Below, one piece after another: positions 1-9,491 of a DNA stretch of 64,000 nt. The position numbers and the translations under genes are program-made. Each line of letters begins with the position of its first letter. Position 1 is the first letter of the stretch. This DNA is from Glaciecola sp965658765 (lineage in GTDB: Bacteria; Pseudomonadota; Gammaproteobacteria; Enterobacterales; Alteromonadaceae), in NCBI GenBank assembly GCA_965658765.1, contig CBFHTO010000005.1:18800-82799 (forward strand). The letters are read 5' to 3'. The notes below the pieces were generated by a model. That model saw only the letters and a program-made list of their open reading frames with translations, was not told the origin of the DNA and did no database searches.

Positions 1-665
1 CCAATCGGCTCACAGTAACTGACGCCGTTTGCATGCTGCACGGTTAGCAAGGTAATTTCATAATCAAAATCAACAAAGCCTTCAATAATGACTTTACCGG
101 CACCTGCACGCCCCCCCTCTTGCGCATATTCCCATGCATGATCAATGTCACGCTGCGCTCGAATTAGGCTTTGTCCTTTGCCTGATGAACTCATAATCGG
201 TTTGACAATACATGGATAGCCAATCCTCGAAACCGAATTGACGAATTGTTCTTTGGTTTCTGCAAACTCATAGGATGAGGTAGGAAGTTTCAATTCTTCA
301 GCAACAAGACGGCGAATGCCCTCTCTATTCATTGTTAGGTGGGCAGCATTTGCAGACGGTACGACTTTGACGCCCTCGGATTCAAGTTCGATAAGGGTAG
401 AGGTTGCAATAGCTTCAATTTCGGGGACAACATAGTCAGGTTTTTCGTTTTCTACTAATTGTCTTAGCGCCTGACCATCTAACATAGAAAGTACATAACT
501 GCGATCGGCTACTTGCATGGCGGGCGCATTTTCGTATCTGTCCAATGCGATAACCTCACAACCTAGGCGCTTTAATTCAATAGCGACTTCTTTCCCTAGC
601 TCTCCTGAACCAAGTAACATAACTTTTATCGACGAATTCGAAAATACAGTGCCTAATTTAACCAT
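1..665 (-). CDS. purT: Formate-dependent phosphoribosylglycinamide formyltransferase 2 (partial)
   Basis: PurT uses formate and ATP to formylate glycinamide ribonucleotide, the folate-independent route for the third step of purine synthesis in the cytosol. Translating the reverse strand from the ATG at 665 gives an ATP-grasp protein that opens with the nucleotide-binding stretch VMLLGSGELGKEVAIELKR. It continues with PEIEAIAT, LTMNREGIRRL and KPIMSSSGKGQS, all closely matching the E. coli enzyme. About 221 residues are visible. The C-terminal part lies beyond the left edge, so this is cut by the window and not broken. No PurR-type box is seen upstream. The gene diverges from nothing obvious, and the next gene, motX, runs the same way. 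Confidence 0.95.
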   Translation of the reverse strand, partial: MVKLGTVFSNSSIKVMLLGSGELGKEVAIELKRLGCEVIALDRYENAPAMQVADRSYVLSMLDGQALRQLVENEKPDYVVPEIEAIATSTLIELESEGVKVVPSANAAHLTMNREGIRRLVAEELKLPTSSYEFAETKEQFVNSVSRIGYPCIVKPIMSSSGKGQSLIRAQRDIDHAWEYAQEGGRAGAGKVIIEGFVDFDYEITLLTVQHANGVSYCEPI

Positions 666-852
666 TACATCTGTCCTCTGCAGTATGAGTGACGCATTAT
701 AATCCTAGGCATTAATGCCTATCAAATGCATTCTAATTATCGGAAACAAGTACAGTGAAAAAGCGTACCGTCCAAGGCAAGAAAAAAGATACCTATAATT
801 ATTGTTACTGTATATATGAAGACAAAGACCTATTGGGTGTAATATTAGAGCT

Positions 853-1620
853 TCACTCTACCAAAGCTTGCTTGGCGTTACGCACGGCTTTCGGATGCAT
901 GAGTTGCTCAAGCTCCTTAAGATAATAGGTTATTTGGCTATGAAGTTTTTGATCATCTGTCACTGAATTATAGAGCCACGAATAAAGATCCTCATAATCA
1001 TATGGGCTCCCATATCCTTCTGTAAATAATTCGGCAAGTTTAATTTGCGCTTTTAAGTTACCTAAAGCAGAGGCTTCTCTAAAGAACGCGACCGCTCGTT
1101 CTTTGTCTTGTTGAACTAACTTCCCTACTTCGTGGTATCTTCCAAGTTGCTCGAGAGCTGCCGGTAACCCTTGTGATGCTGCTTCACGCATATACTCAAC
1201 TCCACGAGCAGCTTGTTTGTCGACGCACACTCCCCAGGCAAGCATATCACCCCACAAAAATTGATAACTCGGAACACGCATAACTTCTGCTCTTGCTTCT
1301 ATATCTTTAACTAGCTGGCAACGATCTTCTTGCACTCGCTCAAGGTGTTTGTTGTCGTTAATAAGTTGAATTAATTCATCTTGCGAATAAAGTTGAACCG
1401 CCTCTAGCAGCTCACCTTCAAAAATAATTCCATCGGATAATTCATTTTCAGCATTTAAAAAATCATTTTTGGGGTCAGGCATCATAGGGTCAGTTTGCAC
1501 ACTGGGGTCTGCAAGCGATGGATTTGTTTCGGATTGCTGAGCGTGCACCGACGACGTCACTCCGTCAAAGAGTAAACATAAGCTTAAAACAATAAGGCTT
1601 GCGAGTTTTGTCGATTTCAA
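853..1620 (-). CDS. motX: Sodium-type polar flagellar motor protein MotX (Sel1 repeats)
   Basis: MotX is a periplasmic protein that, with MotY, forms the T-ring needed by the sodium-driven PomA/PomB stator. The 255-residue product has a signal peptide (residues 1-27, ending VHAQQ) and an acidic low-complexity linker to about residue 65. A conserved core starting QLYSQDELIQLINDN follows. Within it are WGDMLAWGVCVDK and Sel1-type helical repeats around residues 135-225, such as GLPAALEQLGRYHEVGKLVQ and QDKERAVAFFREAS. The core matches Vibrio MotX as I remember it. The linker is longer than in Vibrio MotX (about 211 residues). It stands alone, as motX often does. It implies a sodium-driven polar flagellum. 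Confidence 0.88.
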   Translation of the reverse strand: MKSTKLASLIVLSLCLLFDGVTSSVHAQQSETNPSLADPSVQTDPMMPDPKNDFLNAENELSDGIIFEGELLEAVQLYSQDELIQLINDNKHLERVQEDRCQLVKDIEARAEVMRVPSYQFLWGDMLAWGVCVDKQAARGVEYMREAASQGLPAALEQLGRYHEVGKLVQQDKERAVAFFREASALGNLKAQIKLAELFTEGYGSPYDYEDLYSWLYNSVTDDQKLHSQITYYLKELEQLMHPKAVRNAKQALVE

Positions 1621-2179
1621 ATTGACCTCTTTAACTTAACTACTGCGCATTACATAAAAATCATGATTCGATAAAAGCGTGTTTCTAAAAATCGAGCATT
1701 CAAATTAATACCCATTAAAAGAAGACCATTATCAATGATTTGTTTGACAGTTCTTGTCTTCTTTCTTGTGCAAACTTACCTTAAGCATAATTATACTGGA
1801 TTTTATTGTGCTTTATTTATGAAAAACACCACATAGGTATACGACAATTCATATCAAATACTGATACCTTATTGTGTGCACAACGTGTAAATACACTCGC
1901 TCAATATGCTAGATTATCGGCAGTAATTAAAAAAAGTGAAATGCATTTACCCATTAGCTGAGTGACTAAGCATTTCGTCAAAATACGACTTCTTTTATTT
2001 ATATTTGTCTTTGGAGTAATCAACTCGAAAGGCAAAGCAGTATAAGCCTACAACATTTACAAAAACATAAGAGTTGGCAAGGCAGTTAGGGACTAAATTT
2101 AGTATATTACGACCCTTGTTGCCCCTTATATATTGACCTTTATATAACCGTCGTTTTTAAACCAATAAAAAGTGAAGTA
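1621..2179. other. Intergenic region between motX and ubiD, with a hairpin before ubiD
   Basis: This 559-base AT-rich stretch separates the divergent genes motX and ubiD and must hold both promoters. No convincing ORF or RNA gene was seen. At 2076-2123 there is a nested inverted repeat: GGCAA (2076-2080) pairs with TTGCC (2119-2123), AGGG (2088-2091) with CCCT (2113-2116), and the perfect palindrome ACTAAATTTAGT lies inside at 2092-2103. It sits 57 bases before the ubiD start and could be a leader hairpin or an operator. Confidence 0.4.
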
Positions 2180-3655
2180 ATGAAATACAAAGACTTGAGA
2201 GACTTTATTCAAAAACTTGAAGAAAAAGGCCAGTTAAAGCGCATTTCTATTGAGATAGATACCGATTTGGAAATGACGGAAATCGCAGACCGCACATTGC
2301 GAGCAGGTGGTCCAGCCATTCTTTTCGAGAACCCCAAAGGACATTCTATTCCCGTTCTTGCTAATTTATTCGGTACTCCGGAGCGTGTTGCTTTAGGCAT
2401 GGGGCAAGAATCGGTGGAAGCCTTAAGAGAAGTTGGTAAACTTTTAGCGTTTCTGAAAGAACCTGAACCACCTAAAGGCCTTAAAGATTTGGTGAGCAAA
2501 ATTCCGGTTTTTAAGCAAGTATTGAACATGCCAGCCAAAGTCATCAAAAAGGCGCCTTGTCAGCAAAATATAATTTCTGGTGATGACGTTGATTTAAATA
2601 AGCTGCCAATTCAAAGATGTTGGCCAGGCGATGCTGCACCGCTCATCACGTGGGGCTTGACTGTTACGAGAGGACCTCACAAAAAACGTCAAAACCTTGG
2701 AATTTACCGTCAACAGCTTATCTCAAAAAATAAAATTATAATGCGATGGTTATCTCATAGAGGGGGAGCTCTGGACTTTAGGGAGTGGTGTCAAACACAC
2801 CCCGGAGAACCTTATCCAGTATCTGTGGCATTAGGTGCTGATCCAGCCACAATACTTGGTGCAGTTACGCCAGTGCCGGACACCTTATCTGAATATGCTT
2901 TTGCTGGCTTACTTAGAGGGGATAAAACAGAGGTCGTAAAATCTATTTCTAATGAACTACAAGTGCCTGCAAGCGCCGAAATTGTGCTTGAGGGCTACAT
3001 CGCGCAAGATGAAACAGCCCCCGAAGGCCCATATGGCGATCATACAGGCTACTACAATGAAGTAGACGACTTTCCTGTGATGACCGTTACCCATATCACT
3101 CATCGGGATAATCCAATTTATCACTCTACGTATACAGGTCGTCCACCCGATGAACCAGCTATATTGGGGGTGGCACTAAATGAAGTATTCGTCCCGATTT
3201 TGCAAAAGCAGTTTCCAGAGATCGTTGATTTTTATCTTCCTCCCGAAGGTTGCTCTTATCGTTTAGCCGTGGTGACGATGAAAAAACAATATCCTGGACA
3301 CGCTAAACGCGTAATGATGGGGGTATGGTCATTTCTCAGGCAATTCATGTACACTAAATTTGTGATAATATGTGACGACGACGTGAACGCTAGGGATTGG
3401 AATGACGTTATATGGGCGATTACTACGAGAATGGATCCATCAAGAGACACCACACTGATTGATAGTACGCCAATAGATTATTTAGACTTTGCTTCTCCTG
3501 TCTCTGGTCTTGGTTCAAAAATGGGCTTAGATGCAACCAATAAAATGCCAGGCGAAACAGACAGAGAGTGGGGAACGCCAATTGTTATGGATGAATCGGT
3601 AAAACAAAAAGTAGATGATATCTGGGACGAACTCGCACTTTTTGACAAAGAGTAA
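2180..3655 (+). CDS. ubiD: 4-hydroxy-3-polyprenylbenzoate decarboxylase
   Basis: UbiD removes the carboxyl group of 3-polyprenyl-4-hydroxybenzoate in ubiquinone synthesis, using prenylated FMN made by UbiX. The 491-residue protein is the normal length (E. coli about 497) and is colinear with it from MKYKDLRDFIQKLE on. Recognisable stretches include RAGGPAILFENPKG, the cofactor-region motif TWGLTVTRGPHKKRQNLGIY (about residues 158-177), APEGPYGDHTGYYNE with its acidic residues, and GLGSKMGLDATNK near the end. The start ATG has only a weak purine-rich site (GTGAAG) upstream. The next gene, fre, begins 23 bases after its stop, the same order as in E. coli. Confidence 0.97.
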   Translation: MKYKDLRDFIQKLEEKGQLKRISIEIDTDLEMTEIADRTLRAGGPAILFENPKGHSIPVLANLFGTPERVALGMGQESVEALREVGKLLAFLKEPEPPKGLKDLVSKIPVFKQVLNMPAKVIKKAPCQQNIISGDDVDLNKLPIQRCWPGDAAPLITWGLTVTRGPHKKRQNLGIYRQQLISKNKIIMRWLSHRGGALDFREWCQTHPGEPYPVSVALGADPATILGAVTPVPDTLSEYAFAGLLRGDKTEVVKSISNELQVPASAEIVLEGYIAQDETAPEGPYGDHTGYYNEVDDFPVMTVTHITHRDNPIYHSTYTGRPPDEPAILGVALNEVFVPILQKQFPEIVDFYLPPEGCSYRLAVVTMKKQYPGHAKRVMMGVWSFLRQFMYTKFVIICDDDVNARDWNDVIWAITTRMDPSRDTTLIDSTPIDYLDFASPVSGLGSKMGLDATNKMPGETDREWGTPIVMDESVKQKVDDIWDELALFDKE

Positions 3656-3678
3656 TTCATAAAACTTCTAGGAATAGC

Positions 3679-4374
3679 ATGACATTAATTACAGCCAAAG
3701 TTGTGAGCATAGATGCACTCACACCTTTTGTTTCGCGTATCATTTTAGACGCGGGTGAACCTATAAACTTCAAAGCCGGACAATACATGCAAGCGGTTAT
3801 GGGGGATGACGATAAGCGTCCATTCAGCATTGCAAATGCACCAGATGGCACAAGTAAACTTGAACTGCATATTGGGGCCGCGCCTTCTAATCCATATGCT
3901 TTCGAAGTCATAAGTAAAGCACAAGACACGGGCAAACTCGACATAGAGGTAGGTTTAGGCAATGCGTTTCGCCGTGATGGGGAACGACCTATGATCCTGA
4001 TAACTGGCGGGACTGGCTACTCCTACACTAAGAGCATACTACTTGACAGTCTAAAGACACAGCCACAACGGTCTGTAACACTGTATTGGGGAGCGAAGAA
4101 ATATGAGGACTTGTATGAGCTAACGCTGCTACAAGCACTAACGGGAACACATGAAAACTTTAAAGTTGTGCCCGTTTTAGAGCAAGCAGATGCTGTGTTT
4201 ACGGGGCATACGGGTCTTGTGCATGAGATTGTAATGGCGCAAAACGATAATCTGAGCCAGTTTGATGTTTATGCGGCCGGTCGATTCGAGATGATTGCCA
4301 AAATCAAAGAAGATTTTACAGCAAAAAACTTACCATTAGAGCAACTGTATGGCGACGCACTAGATTTTATATGA
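3679..4374 (+). CDS. fre: NAD(P)H-flavin reductase
   Basis: Fre reduces free flavins with NAD(P)H and supplies reduced flavin to other enzymes. The 231-residue product is typical in length and has the ferredoxin-NADP reductase fold. The flavin motif RPFSIAN lies at about residues 51-57, and the NAD(P)-binding motif ITGGTGYSYTKSIL at about 111-124. Its position just after ubiD matches the E. coli ubiD-fre order. Inference: co-transcription with ubiD gives a shared supply of reduced flavin for prenyl-FMN chemistry, though a direct link is not shown here. Confidence 0.95.
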   Translation: MTLITAKVVSIDALTPFVSRIILDAGEPINFKAGQYMQAVMGDDDKRPFSIANAPDGTSKLELHIGAAPSNPYAFEVISKAQDTGKLDIEVGLGNAFRRDGERPMILITGGTGYSYTKSILLDSLKTQPQRSVTLYWGAKKYEDLYELTLLQALTGTHENFKVVPVLEQADAVFTGHTGLVHEIVMAQNDNLSQFDVYAAGRFEMIAKIKEDFTAKNLPLEQLYGDALDFI

Positions 4375-4412
4375 TCTTGTGTATTTAAAATAATAATAAA
4401 TAAGAGGTTCCA

Positions 4413-5816
4413 ATGCGATTACGCCAATTTATTTTAACCTTAAGTGTTTTATTAGTCGCTTCGAATGTGGCGGCGCATTCCGAAGCGAATTCTAAGAAAA
4501 GTGCCTCTGATATTGATTCGCAGCAGCGCGTAGCTTTATTTAATATTGCTGCTGCCACTGCTCCCGAGAGAATCGAAGCTGATATTTCTAAATTAGTGAG
4601 TTTTGGGACACGACATACTTTGTCTGAAACTGAATCTGATACGCGAGGCATTGGCGCGGCAAGACGTTGGATCAAATCTGAGTTTGAGAAAATCTCTGCA
4701 GATTGCGGTGGTTGTTTAGAAGTGTTTTTTCAATCACGCACCATTGAAGGGGAGCGCAGAATACCCGACGCAACAGAAGTTGTCAGTGTAATAGCGATAC
4801 AACGGGGGAGCAGTGACCCAAACCGCTTCGTACTCATGAGCGGGGATATCGACTCACGTGTATCAGATGTCATGGATTTCACCAGTGATTCTCCAGGCGC
4901 CAATGACAATGCTTCTGGCGTAGCTGGAACATTAGAAGCGGCTCGCATACTCTCAAAATACAAGTTCAATGGAAGCATTGTCTATGCGGCACTCGCGGGA
5001 GAGGAACAAGGCTTGTTTGGTGGGAAGATATTAGCGGAACATGCAATCGATAAAGACTGGCGTTTAAAAGCGGTTCTTAACAACGACATGATAGGAAATA
5101 TCGAAGGCATCAATGGCGTTATAAACAATACAACTGCACGGATATTTGCAGAAGGCACCCGTGTTACTGAAACAGAACAAGAAGCTAGGTATCGCCGTTT
5201 TACCGGTGGCGAAGTAGATTCGCCTAGTCGGAATTTAGCGCGCTATATCGACAAGATCGCTGACGACTACATTGAAAACCTCGACACTATGGTGGTCTAT
5301 CGTCTGGATAGATTCCGCCGAGGCGGCCACCACCGACCTTTTAATGATCTTGGTTTCCCTGGCGTTAGGATCATGGAAACAAACGAACATTACGATCGAC
5401 AACATCAAGATTTAAGAACTGAAAATGGTATTAAATACGGAGACACTATTGATGGAGTAAACTTTGAGTATGCAGCAAAACTCACTAGTTTAAATGCGGT
5501 TGCCTTAGCGTCTATGAGTTGGGCACCGAGCCCACCTAGTGATGTGAAAATTGAAGGTGCTGTTCAAGCTTCGACTACGCTTAAGTGGTCGCCCCTAGAC
5601 GGTGCACAAAATCCGCAGCTAGCAGGATACAAGATCTATTGGCGATACACAGACGCCCCCCAATGGCAATTCAGTCGTTATGTAGGCAAAGTGAATGAAT
5701 TCACCCTGGAGAATGTCGTCATCGACAACTATTTTTTTGGCGTAGCTAGCATAAATGAACAAGGGATTGAAAGTCCAGTCGTCTTTCCTGGCGCAGCGGG
5801 TTCTTTTGGAAAATAA
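4413..5816 (+). CDS. Secreted M28-family metallopeptidase with C-terminal Fn3-like domain
   Basis: This is a predicted zinc aminopeptidase-like exported enzyme of 467 residues. A signal peptide occupies about residues 1-21 (ending VAAHS). The M28 metal-site landmarks follow in order: MSGDIDSR (143-149), PGANDNASG (161-169), AGEEQGLFGG (195-204), NNDMIGN (223-229) and a distal NEHYDRQH (324-331). The first landmark normally reads H-x-D and here is D145-x-D147, so one usual zinc ligand is replaced. From about residue 372 a fibronectin-III-like module follows (ending in VASINEQGIESP). The start has a good ribosome site (AGAGG, 8 bases upstream). Substrate is unknown. Activity is uncertain because of the changed ligand. 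Confidence 0.85.
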   Translation: MRLRQFILTLSVLLVASNVAAHSEANSKKSASDIDSQQRVALFNIAAATAPERIEADISKLVSFGTRHTLSETESDTRGIGAARRWIKSEFEKISADCGGCLEVFFQSRTIEGERRIPDATEVVSVIAIQRGSSDPNRFVLMSGDIDSRVSDVMDFTSDSPGANDNASGVAGTLEAARILSKYKFNGSIVYAALAGEEQGLFGGKILAEHAIDKDWRLKAVLNNDMIGNIEGINGVINNTTARIFAEGTRVTETEQEARYRRFTGGEVDSPSRNLARYIDKIADDYIENLDTMVVYRLDRFRRGGHHRPFNDLGFPGVRIMETNEHYDRQHQDLRTENGIKYGDTIDGVNFEYAAKLTSLNAVALASMSWAPSPPSDVKIEGAVQASTTLKWSPLDGAQNPQLAGYKIYWRYTDAPQWQFSRYVGKVNEFTLENVVIDNYFFGVASINEQGIESPVVFPGAAGSFGK

Positions 5817-5885
5817 GTCGAAAAAACAATCCATTTCATGCCTTGTAACGTTATATAAGACAGTAGATTTTATTTGAGGCAAGGC

Positions 5886-6680
5886 ATGAAAAACTCTGTG
5901 CTAGTGTGTGCACTTTTGACTATTTTCTCGAGTGTTTTAGTTTTTGGGTTTAGCACATTTGCTAACGCGCAAATTCCCTTGGTGGGCAACAAAGTCGCCA
6001 CCCTAATAGATGTTGACGGCAATCCAGCTAGGGCAATTGATTTAGTCAAAGCAGCGCTTCAAGAAGAAGACATAAGCATAGTCGCTACTACTCAAGCGTG
6101 GTCTGGCAGTGGATTAAGAAACGGTAAATTCGTGGGATACATCGACCACTATTCCCTAAACGATTATCGAGGTGACTATCTCTTTTCACAACCTTACGCG
6201 ACTATCCCTCTGCACATTGCTTCTACTAATCCAAAAGCGCAAAGCCTTACCCGTTTAGATAAAATTTATCGAGAACGCTTGGGCATTGAAAATCGTTTCG
6301 CTAATACCGACCAATTAAGAGCAGAGCGTTCTGTAAAATGGGCAAGATCACCAGATTTTTTCGGAAACATACAACAGCTAGCGGGCCGGCGAGTCGAATA
6401 TATTATGGCTGACAAATATATGCTTTCTGAGTTTAATAAAATGTTGCTGAAAGTGGACGAAGAGCCTTTGTATATTTCAGATAAAACAATTTATGAAGTC
6501 ACATTGCAACTTGCAATAAAAAGCAATCAAGCAAACGCCCAAGGCATTATCGATAAGTTTAATGCTCGTATAAAAGAGATGAGAGATAATGGAACGCACT
6601 CATCTATTTATGAGCCCGCTTTGGATAAAACTACTCTTTTAGACGAGACGCTTTACGAAGATATTGTAAGACGCTGGTAA
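5886..6680 (+). CDS. Periplasmic solute-binding-like protein (SBP_bac_3 type)
   Basis: The product is a predicted exported protein of 264 residues with a signal peptide ending FANAQ. The ATG at 5886 is chosen because AGG at 5877-5879 sits at ideal spacing. A TTG four codons upstream is the alternative. After the signal the chain reads like a type-II periplasmic binding protein. It has an early acidic GNKVATLIDVDGNPARAIDL, a middle IDHYSLNDYRGDYLFSQPY and a late QLAGRRVEYIMADKY, the layout of the amino-acid-binding family. No transporter genes are adjacent, so it may be a stand-alone sensor or scavenging protein. The assignment rests on overall pattern and the ligand is unknown. Confidence 0.6.
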   Translation: MKNSVLVCALLTIFSSVLVFGFSTFANAQIPLVGNKVATLIDVDGNPARAIDLVKAALQEEDISIVATTQAWSGSGLRNGKFVGYIDHYSLNDYRGDYLFSQPYATIPLHIASTNPKAQSLTRLDKIYRERLGIENRFANTDQLRAERSVKWARSPDFFGNIQQLAGRRVEYIMADKYMLSEFNKMLLKVDEEPLYISDKTIYEVTLQLAIKSNQANAQGIIDKFNARIKEMRDNGTHSSIYEPALDKTTLLDETLYEDIVRRW

Positions 6681-6755
6681 GTCTTGAAAGAATTTTCCGC
6701 ATCTGTAGGTCTTGTACTTTAAACCATTACAATATTTATTGAGACCACTTTGCGA

Positions 6756-7217
6756 ATGACCAATACCGTTAAAACTATAGTTATTATTGTTGCCATCGTT
6801 GGATTGTTATATGGCGGCAATACACTTATTCAAACACACCTAGGAAAGTCAGCAGTCGCGGATCTCACATTTCCAATTTACTCATACGACGAAGCAATGA
6901 CTAAGTCAAAAGATACCGGTAAGTTAGTGCTTGCAGACTACTCAGCCATTTGGTGTCCTAGCTGTCGGAAACTAGATACGCAAGTGTTCGCGAATAAAGA
7001 GGTTTCGCAAGCTATAACAGAAAACTTTGTATACAGCCGCATAGAATATGATTCAAATGAAGGTTTAATGTTCTCAAAAAAATACTCGATAGTGGGATTC
7101 CCCAGAGTACTAGTGCTCGATTCTAAGGGAGCAAAAGTAACAGAGCTACCTCTTACTTTTGATCCAAAAGAATACACTGAGAACTTGTCGAAAGTAGCTT
7201 CTAACTACCAGTTTTAA
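6756..7217 (+). CDS. Membrane-anchored thioredoxin-fold protein
   Basis: This 153-residue protein has one N-terminal hydrophobic segment (about residues 5-23), which is an anchor or uncleaved signal, followed by a thioredoxin-like domain. The redox motif is WCPSC (in YSAIWCPSCRKL), and the cis-proline region is VGFPRVLVLDSKG. It resembles thioredoxin-family proteins that handle disulfides in the periplasm, such as DsbD C-terminal domains or YbbN-like single domains. ATG 6756 is preferred. A TTG two codons earlier is possible and neither has a strong ribosome site. The gene converges with gcdH and the two stop codons overlap by four bases. The specific partner is unknown. Confidence 0.75.
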   Translation: MTNTVKTIVIIVAIVGLLYGGNTLIQTHLGKSAVADLTFPIYSYDEAMTKSKDTGKLVLADYSAIWCPSCRKLDTQVFANKEVSQAITENFVYSRIEYDSNEGLMFSKKYSIVGFPRVLVLDSKGAKVTELPLTFDPKEYTENLSKVASNYQF

Positions 7218-8383
7218 AAGAAGGCTTGCAAGCCAGTTTGTGCGCGTCCCATAATTAATCCATGAATATCATATGTCCCCTCATAGGTATTCACTGTTTC
7301 TAGATTAATCATATGCCGCATAACATGATATTCATCACTAATACCATTCCCACCATGCATATCACGAGACATCCTCGCTATCTGAAGTGCTTTAGAGCAG
7401 TTGTTGCGCTTCATCATTGATATCATAGTTGGCTCCATACGCTCTTCGTCAATGAGACGACCAAGGCGTAAAGCACCCTGTAGTCCTAATGAGATTTCAG
7501 CCTGCATATCGGCCAATTTAGTTTGAAATAGCTGTGTTCCCGCAAGCGGCTTATCAAACTGAACACGGTCTAAACCATATTGTCTAGCCCGATGCCAACA
7601 ATCTTCAGCAGCGCCCATAACGCCCCATGAAATGCCATAACGAGCCATGTTTAAACAACTAAACGGGCCTTTTAAACCACTCACTTTAGGTAACTTGTGG
7701 GTGTCAGGAACAAACACATCTTCCATCACAATTTCGCCCGTGATAGACGCTTTTAGAGAAAGTTTTGTTTGTATTTCAGGCGTCGAGAGGCCATCCATGC
7801 CTCGCTCCAGTATGTAACCGTAAATTTTGCCATCGTCTTGCTGTTTAGCCCATACCACAAACACATTAGCAATGGGGCTATTGGTAATCCACATCTTCGC
7901 GCCATTCAATAGATAGCCGCCTTCGACTGGCTTGGCATTGCTTTTCATGCTTGCGGGATCGGAGCCTGCGTCAGGTTCAGTTAAGCCAAAGCAACCAATA
8001 CTTTCACCGCTCGCTAATTTAGGTAAGAACGTATCCTTTTGAAAATCAGAACCAAACGCATTTATCGGATGCATAACTAGCGAAGATTGCACACTCATTG
8101 CACTTCGGTAACCGCTATCAATGCGCTCTATTTCTCTCGCAATCAGGCCATAGGAGACGTAATTTACGCCTGCACATCCATAGCCATCAATCGTCGAACC
8201 AAGTAAGCCACTCTGCCCCATTTTTCTCAAAATTTGTGGATCGAATACGCCCTGACGATTTGCCTCTATTACACCAGGTAATAAATGTTGATTAGCAAAT
8301 TCAGCCGCACTATCGCGGATCATTCGTTCTTCTTCTGATAACTGGTGCTCTATAAGCAATAAATCGTGCCAGTGCGTTAACAT
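7214..8383 (-). CDS. gcdH: Glutaryl-CoA dehydrogenase
   Basis: This FAD enzyme oxidises and decarboxylates glutaryl-CoA to crotonyl-CoA in lysine and tryptophan breakdown. The 389-residue protein is full length. It shows the acyl-CoA dehydrogenase signatures FGLTEPDAGSDP and GAKMWITNSP, a flavin-binding RQYGLDRVQFDKPLAGTQL stretch, MHGGNGISDEYHVMRHM, and the catalytic glutamate in VNTYEGTYDIHG (about E368). These together are characteristic of GcdH rather than straight-chain enzymes. The ATG has AAGG upstream. No other genes of the pathway are adjacent. Confidence 0.93.
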   Translation of the reverse strand: MLTHWHDLLLIEHQLSEEERMIRDSAAEFANQHLLPGVIEANRQGVFDPQILRKMGQSGLLGSTIDGYGCAGVNYVSYGLIAREIERIDSGYRSAMSVQSSLVMHPINAFGSDFQKDTFLPKLASGESIGCFGLTEPDAGSDPASMKSNAKPVEGGYLLNGAKMWITNSPIANVFVVWAKQQDDGKIYGYILERGMDGLSTPEIQTKLSLKASITGEIVMEDVFVPDTHKLPKVSGLKGPFSCLNMARYGISWGVMGAAEDCWHRARQYGLDRVQFDKPLAGTQLFQTKLADMQAEISLGLQGALRLGRLIDEERMEPTMISMMKRNNCSKALQIARMSRDMHGGNGISDEYHVMRHMINLETVNTYEGTYDIHGLIMGRAQTGLQAFF

Positions 8384-8569
8384 TCAGGTACCTTCTTCAA
8401 AATACATATGAAATAAACATAAGTTTAATTGACCTTGGCACCAAAAGACAACTCAGTCTAATAAATGAAATATGCTCAAATGCTTTACAGCGATATCCAA
8501 TTATTCTTTGTGAATATCTATTGGGCTTTGAAGATTTCACTCATATAAACTAGTGATCAGGACAATAAA

Positions 8570-9340
8570 TTAGTGCTGATGCACACCGAAACTAGATACA
8601 TTACCTTTTGAGTCAGCATGATAAAAACCACTCGCCCCTGCTTCTATAAAACCCACGCTAACCATTTGAGTAAGAAAAGGATCCGTATGGTCATCTCCAA
8701 TATCAGCAAAATCAGTCGCTTTATATCGATCCCGTTGTTTAAAAAATTGATCGACTGCTTGTTTGTCATGTCGCAACGACTTTTTATTCCAGTGCTCAAT
8801 TATGGAGCCATCAAGCGTTCTGACTTGAAATGACTTAATGACAGATAGTCCTGGAAGATATTCAAGCTGATAATGCAGATTGTCGTTCTCATAGACATAA
8901 GACTGGATACGATCGCATCCTTTACCGCTGTTACCTATTAAGCTTGCTTGTTCAAAAAGGTGATCGCTAACGAGCTGATAACGATAAGTCCAATCTGTTT
9001 CGATTTTTCCATGTATTTTTTCTGCAGGTTGATACTCGATAGCACGTTCGTGCGCATCAAAAAAGCGTGTCGGTTTAATCCCACCGGCCTTATTTAGCTC
9101 CCAGGCTTCAGTAACGCGAGTATCCGGATATTGATGAGCAACTTTGTTGTCTGATCTTACTAATATGAGTGTAGTTGTCTGCCCTAATCGCTCATTCGCT
9201 ATTTCGTATTCAACTAGTATATTTTCTGACTGACAAGACGCCTTGGTGTCGCTTTTAGGTAAAGCCTCGCTTGCGTTTGCGCTAATGTTACACAGCAATA
9301 AAAATGTAAACATACATAATAGTGTTAGTGTGTTTTTCAT
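8570..9340 (-). CDS. Exported protein of unknown function
   Basis: I do not recognise this 256-residue protein. It has a clear signal peptide (residues 1-23, ending ISANA). The mature chain is polar and rich in aromatic and charged residues, with two cysteines (in KASCQSEN and GKGCDRIQ) that could form a disulfide, and no membrane segment. The C-terminus is histidine-tipped (FGVHQH). It is transcribed toward gcdH and lies downstream of the alkaline phosphatase pair, but the terminator at 9421-9461 separates it from them. A periplasmic location is inferred from the signal peptide alone. Confidence 0.6.
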   Translation of the reverse strand: MKNTLTLLCMFTFLLLCNISANASEALPKSDTKASCQSENILVEYEIANERLGQTTTLILVRSDNKVAHQYPDTRVTEAWELNKAGGIKPTRFFDAHERAIEYQPAEKIHGKIETDWTYRYQLVSDHLFEQASLIGNSGKGCDRIQSYVYENDNLHYQLEYLPGLSVIKSFQVRTLDGSIIEHWNKKSLRHDKQAVDQFFKQRDRYKATDFADIGDDHTDPFLTQMVSVGFIEAGASGFYHADSKGNVSSFGVHQH

Positions 9341-9420
9341 ATTTAACTCTCAAATTCAATATATGCGGGCAAGTTTTGTTGGGCATATATAAGGGTGAAA
9401 TCATGTTAGTGATTTCTGTT

Positions 9421-9461
9421 TAAAAACAAAACGAAGCACCCAATACATTGAGTACTTCGTT
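9421..9461 (-). terminator. Rho-independent terminator of the alkaline phosphatase operon
   Basis: On the reverse strand a 12-bp stem, AACGAAGTACTC with GGGTGCTTCGTT (two G-U pairs), encloses an 8-base loop and is followed by TTGTTTTTA. It lies 30 bases beyond the stop of the second phosphatase gene. Confidence 0.85.
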
Positions 9462-9491
9462 AGATATCACTGAGTGCTTTTCACTTAGTGC

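Noticed and set aside
1914..1949. TTATCGGC (1914-1921) as a reverse-strand sigma-28 promoter for motX
   Set aside because: The matching TTTA lies 24 bases away instead of about 15, and the site is nearly 300 bases from the gene.
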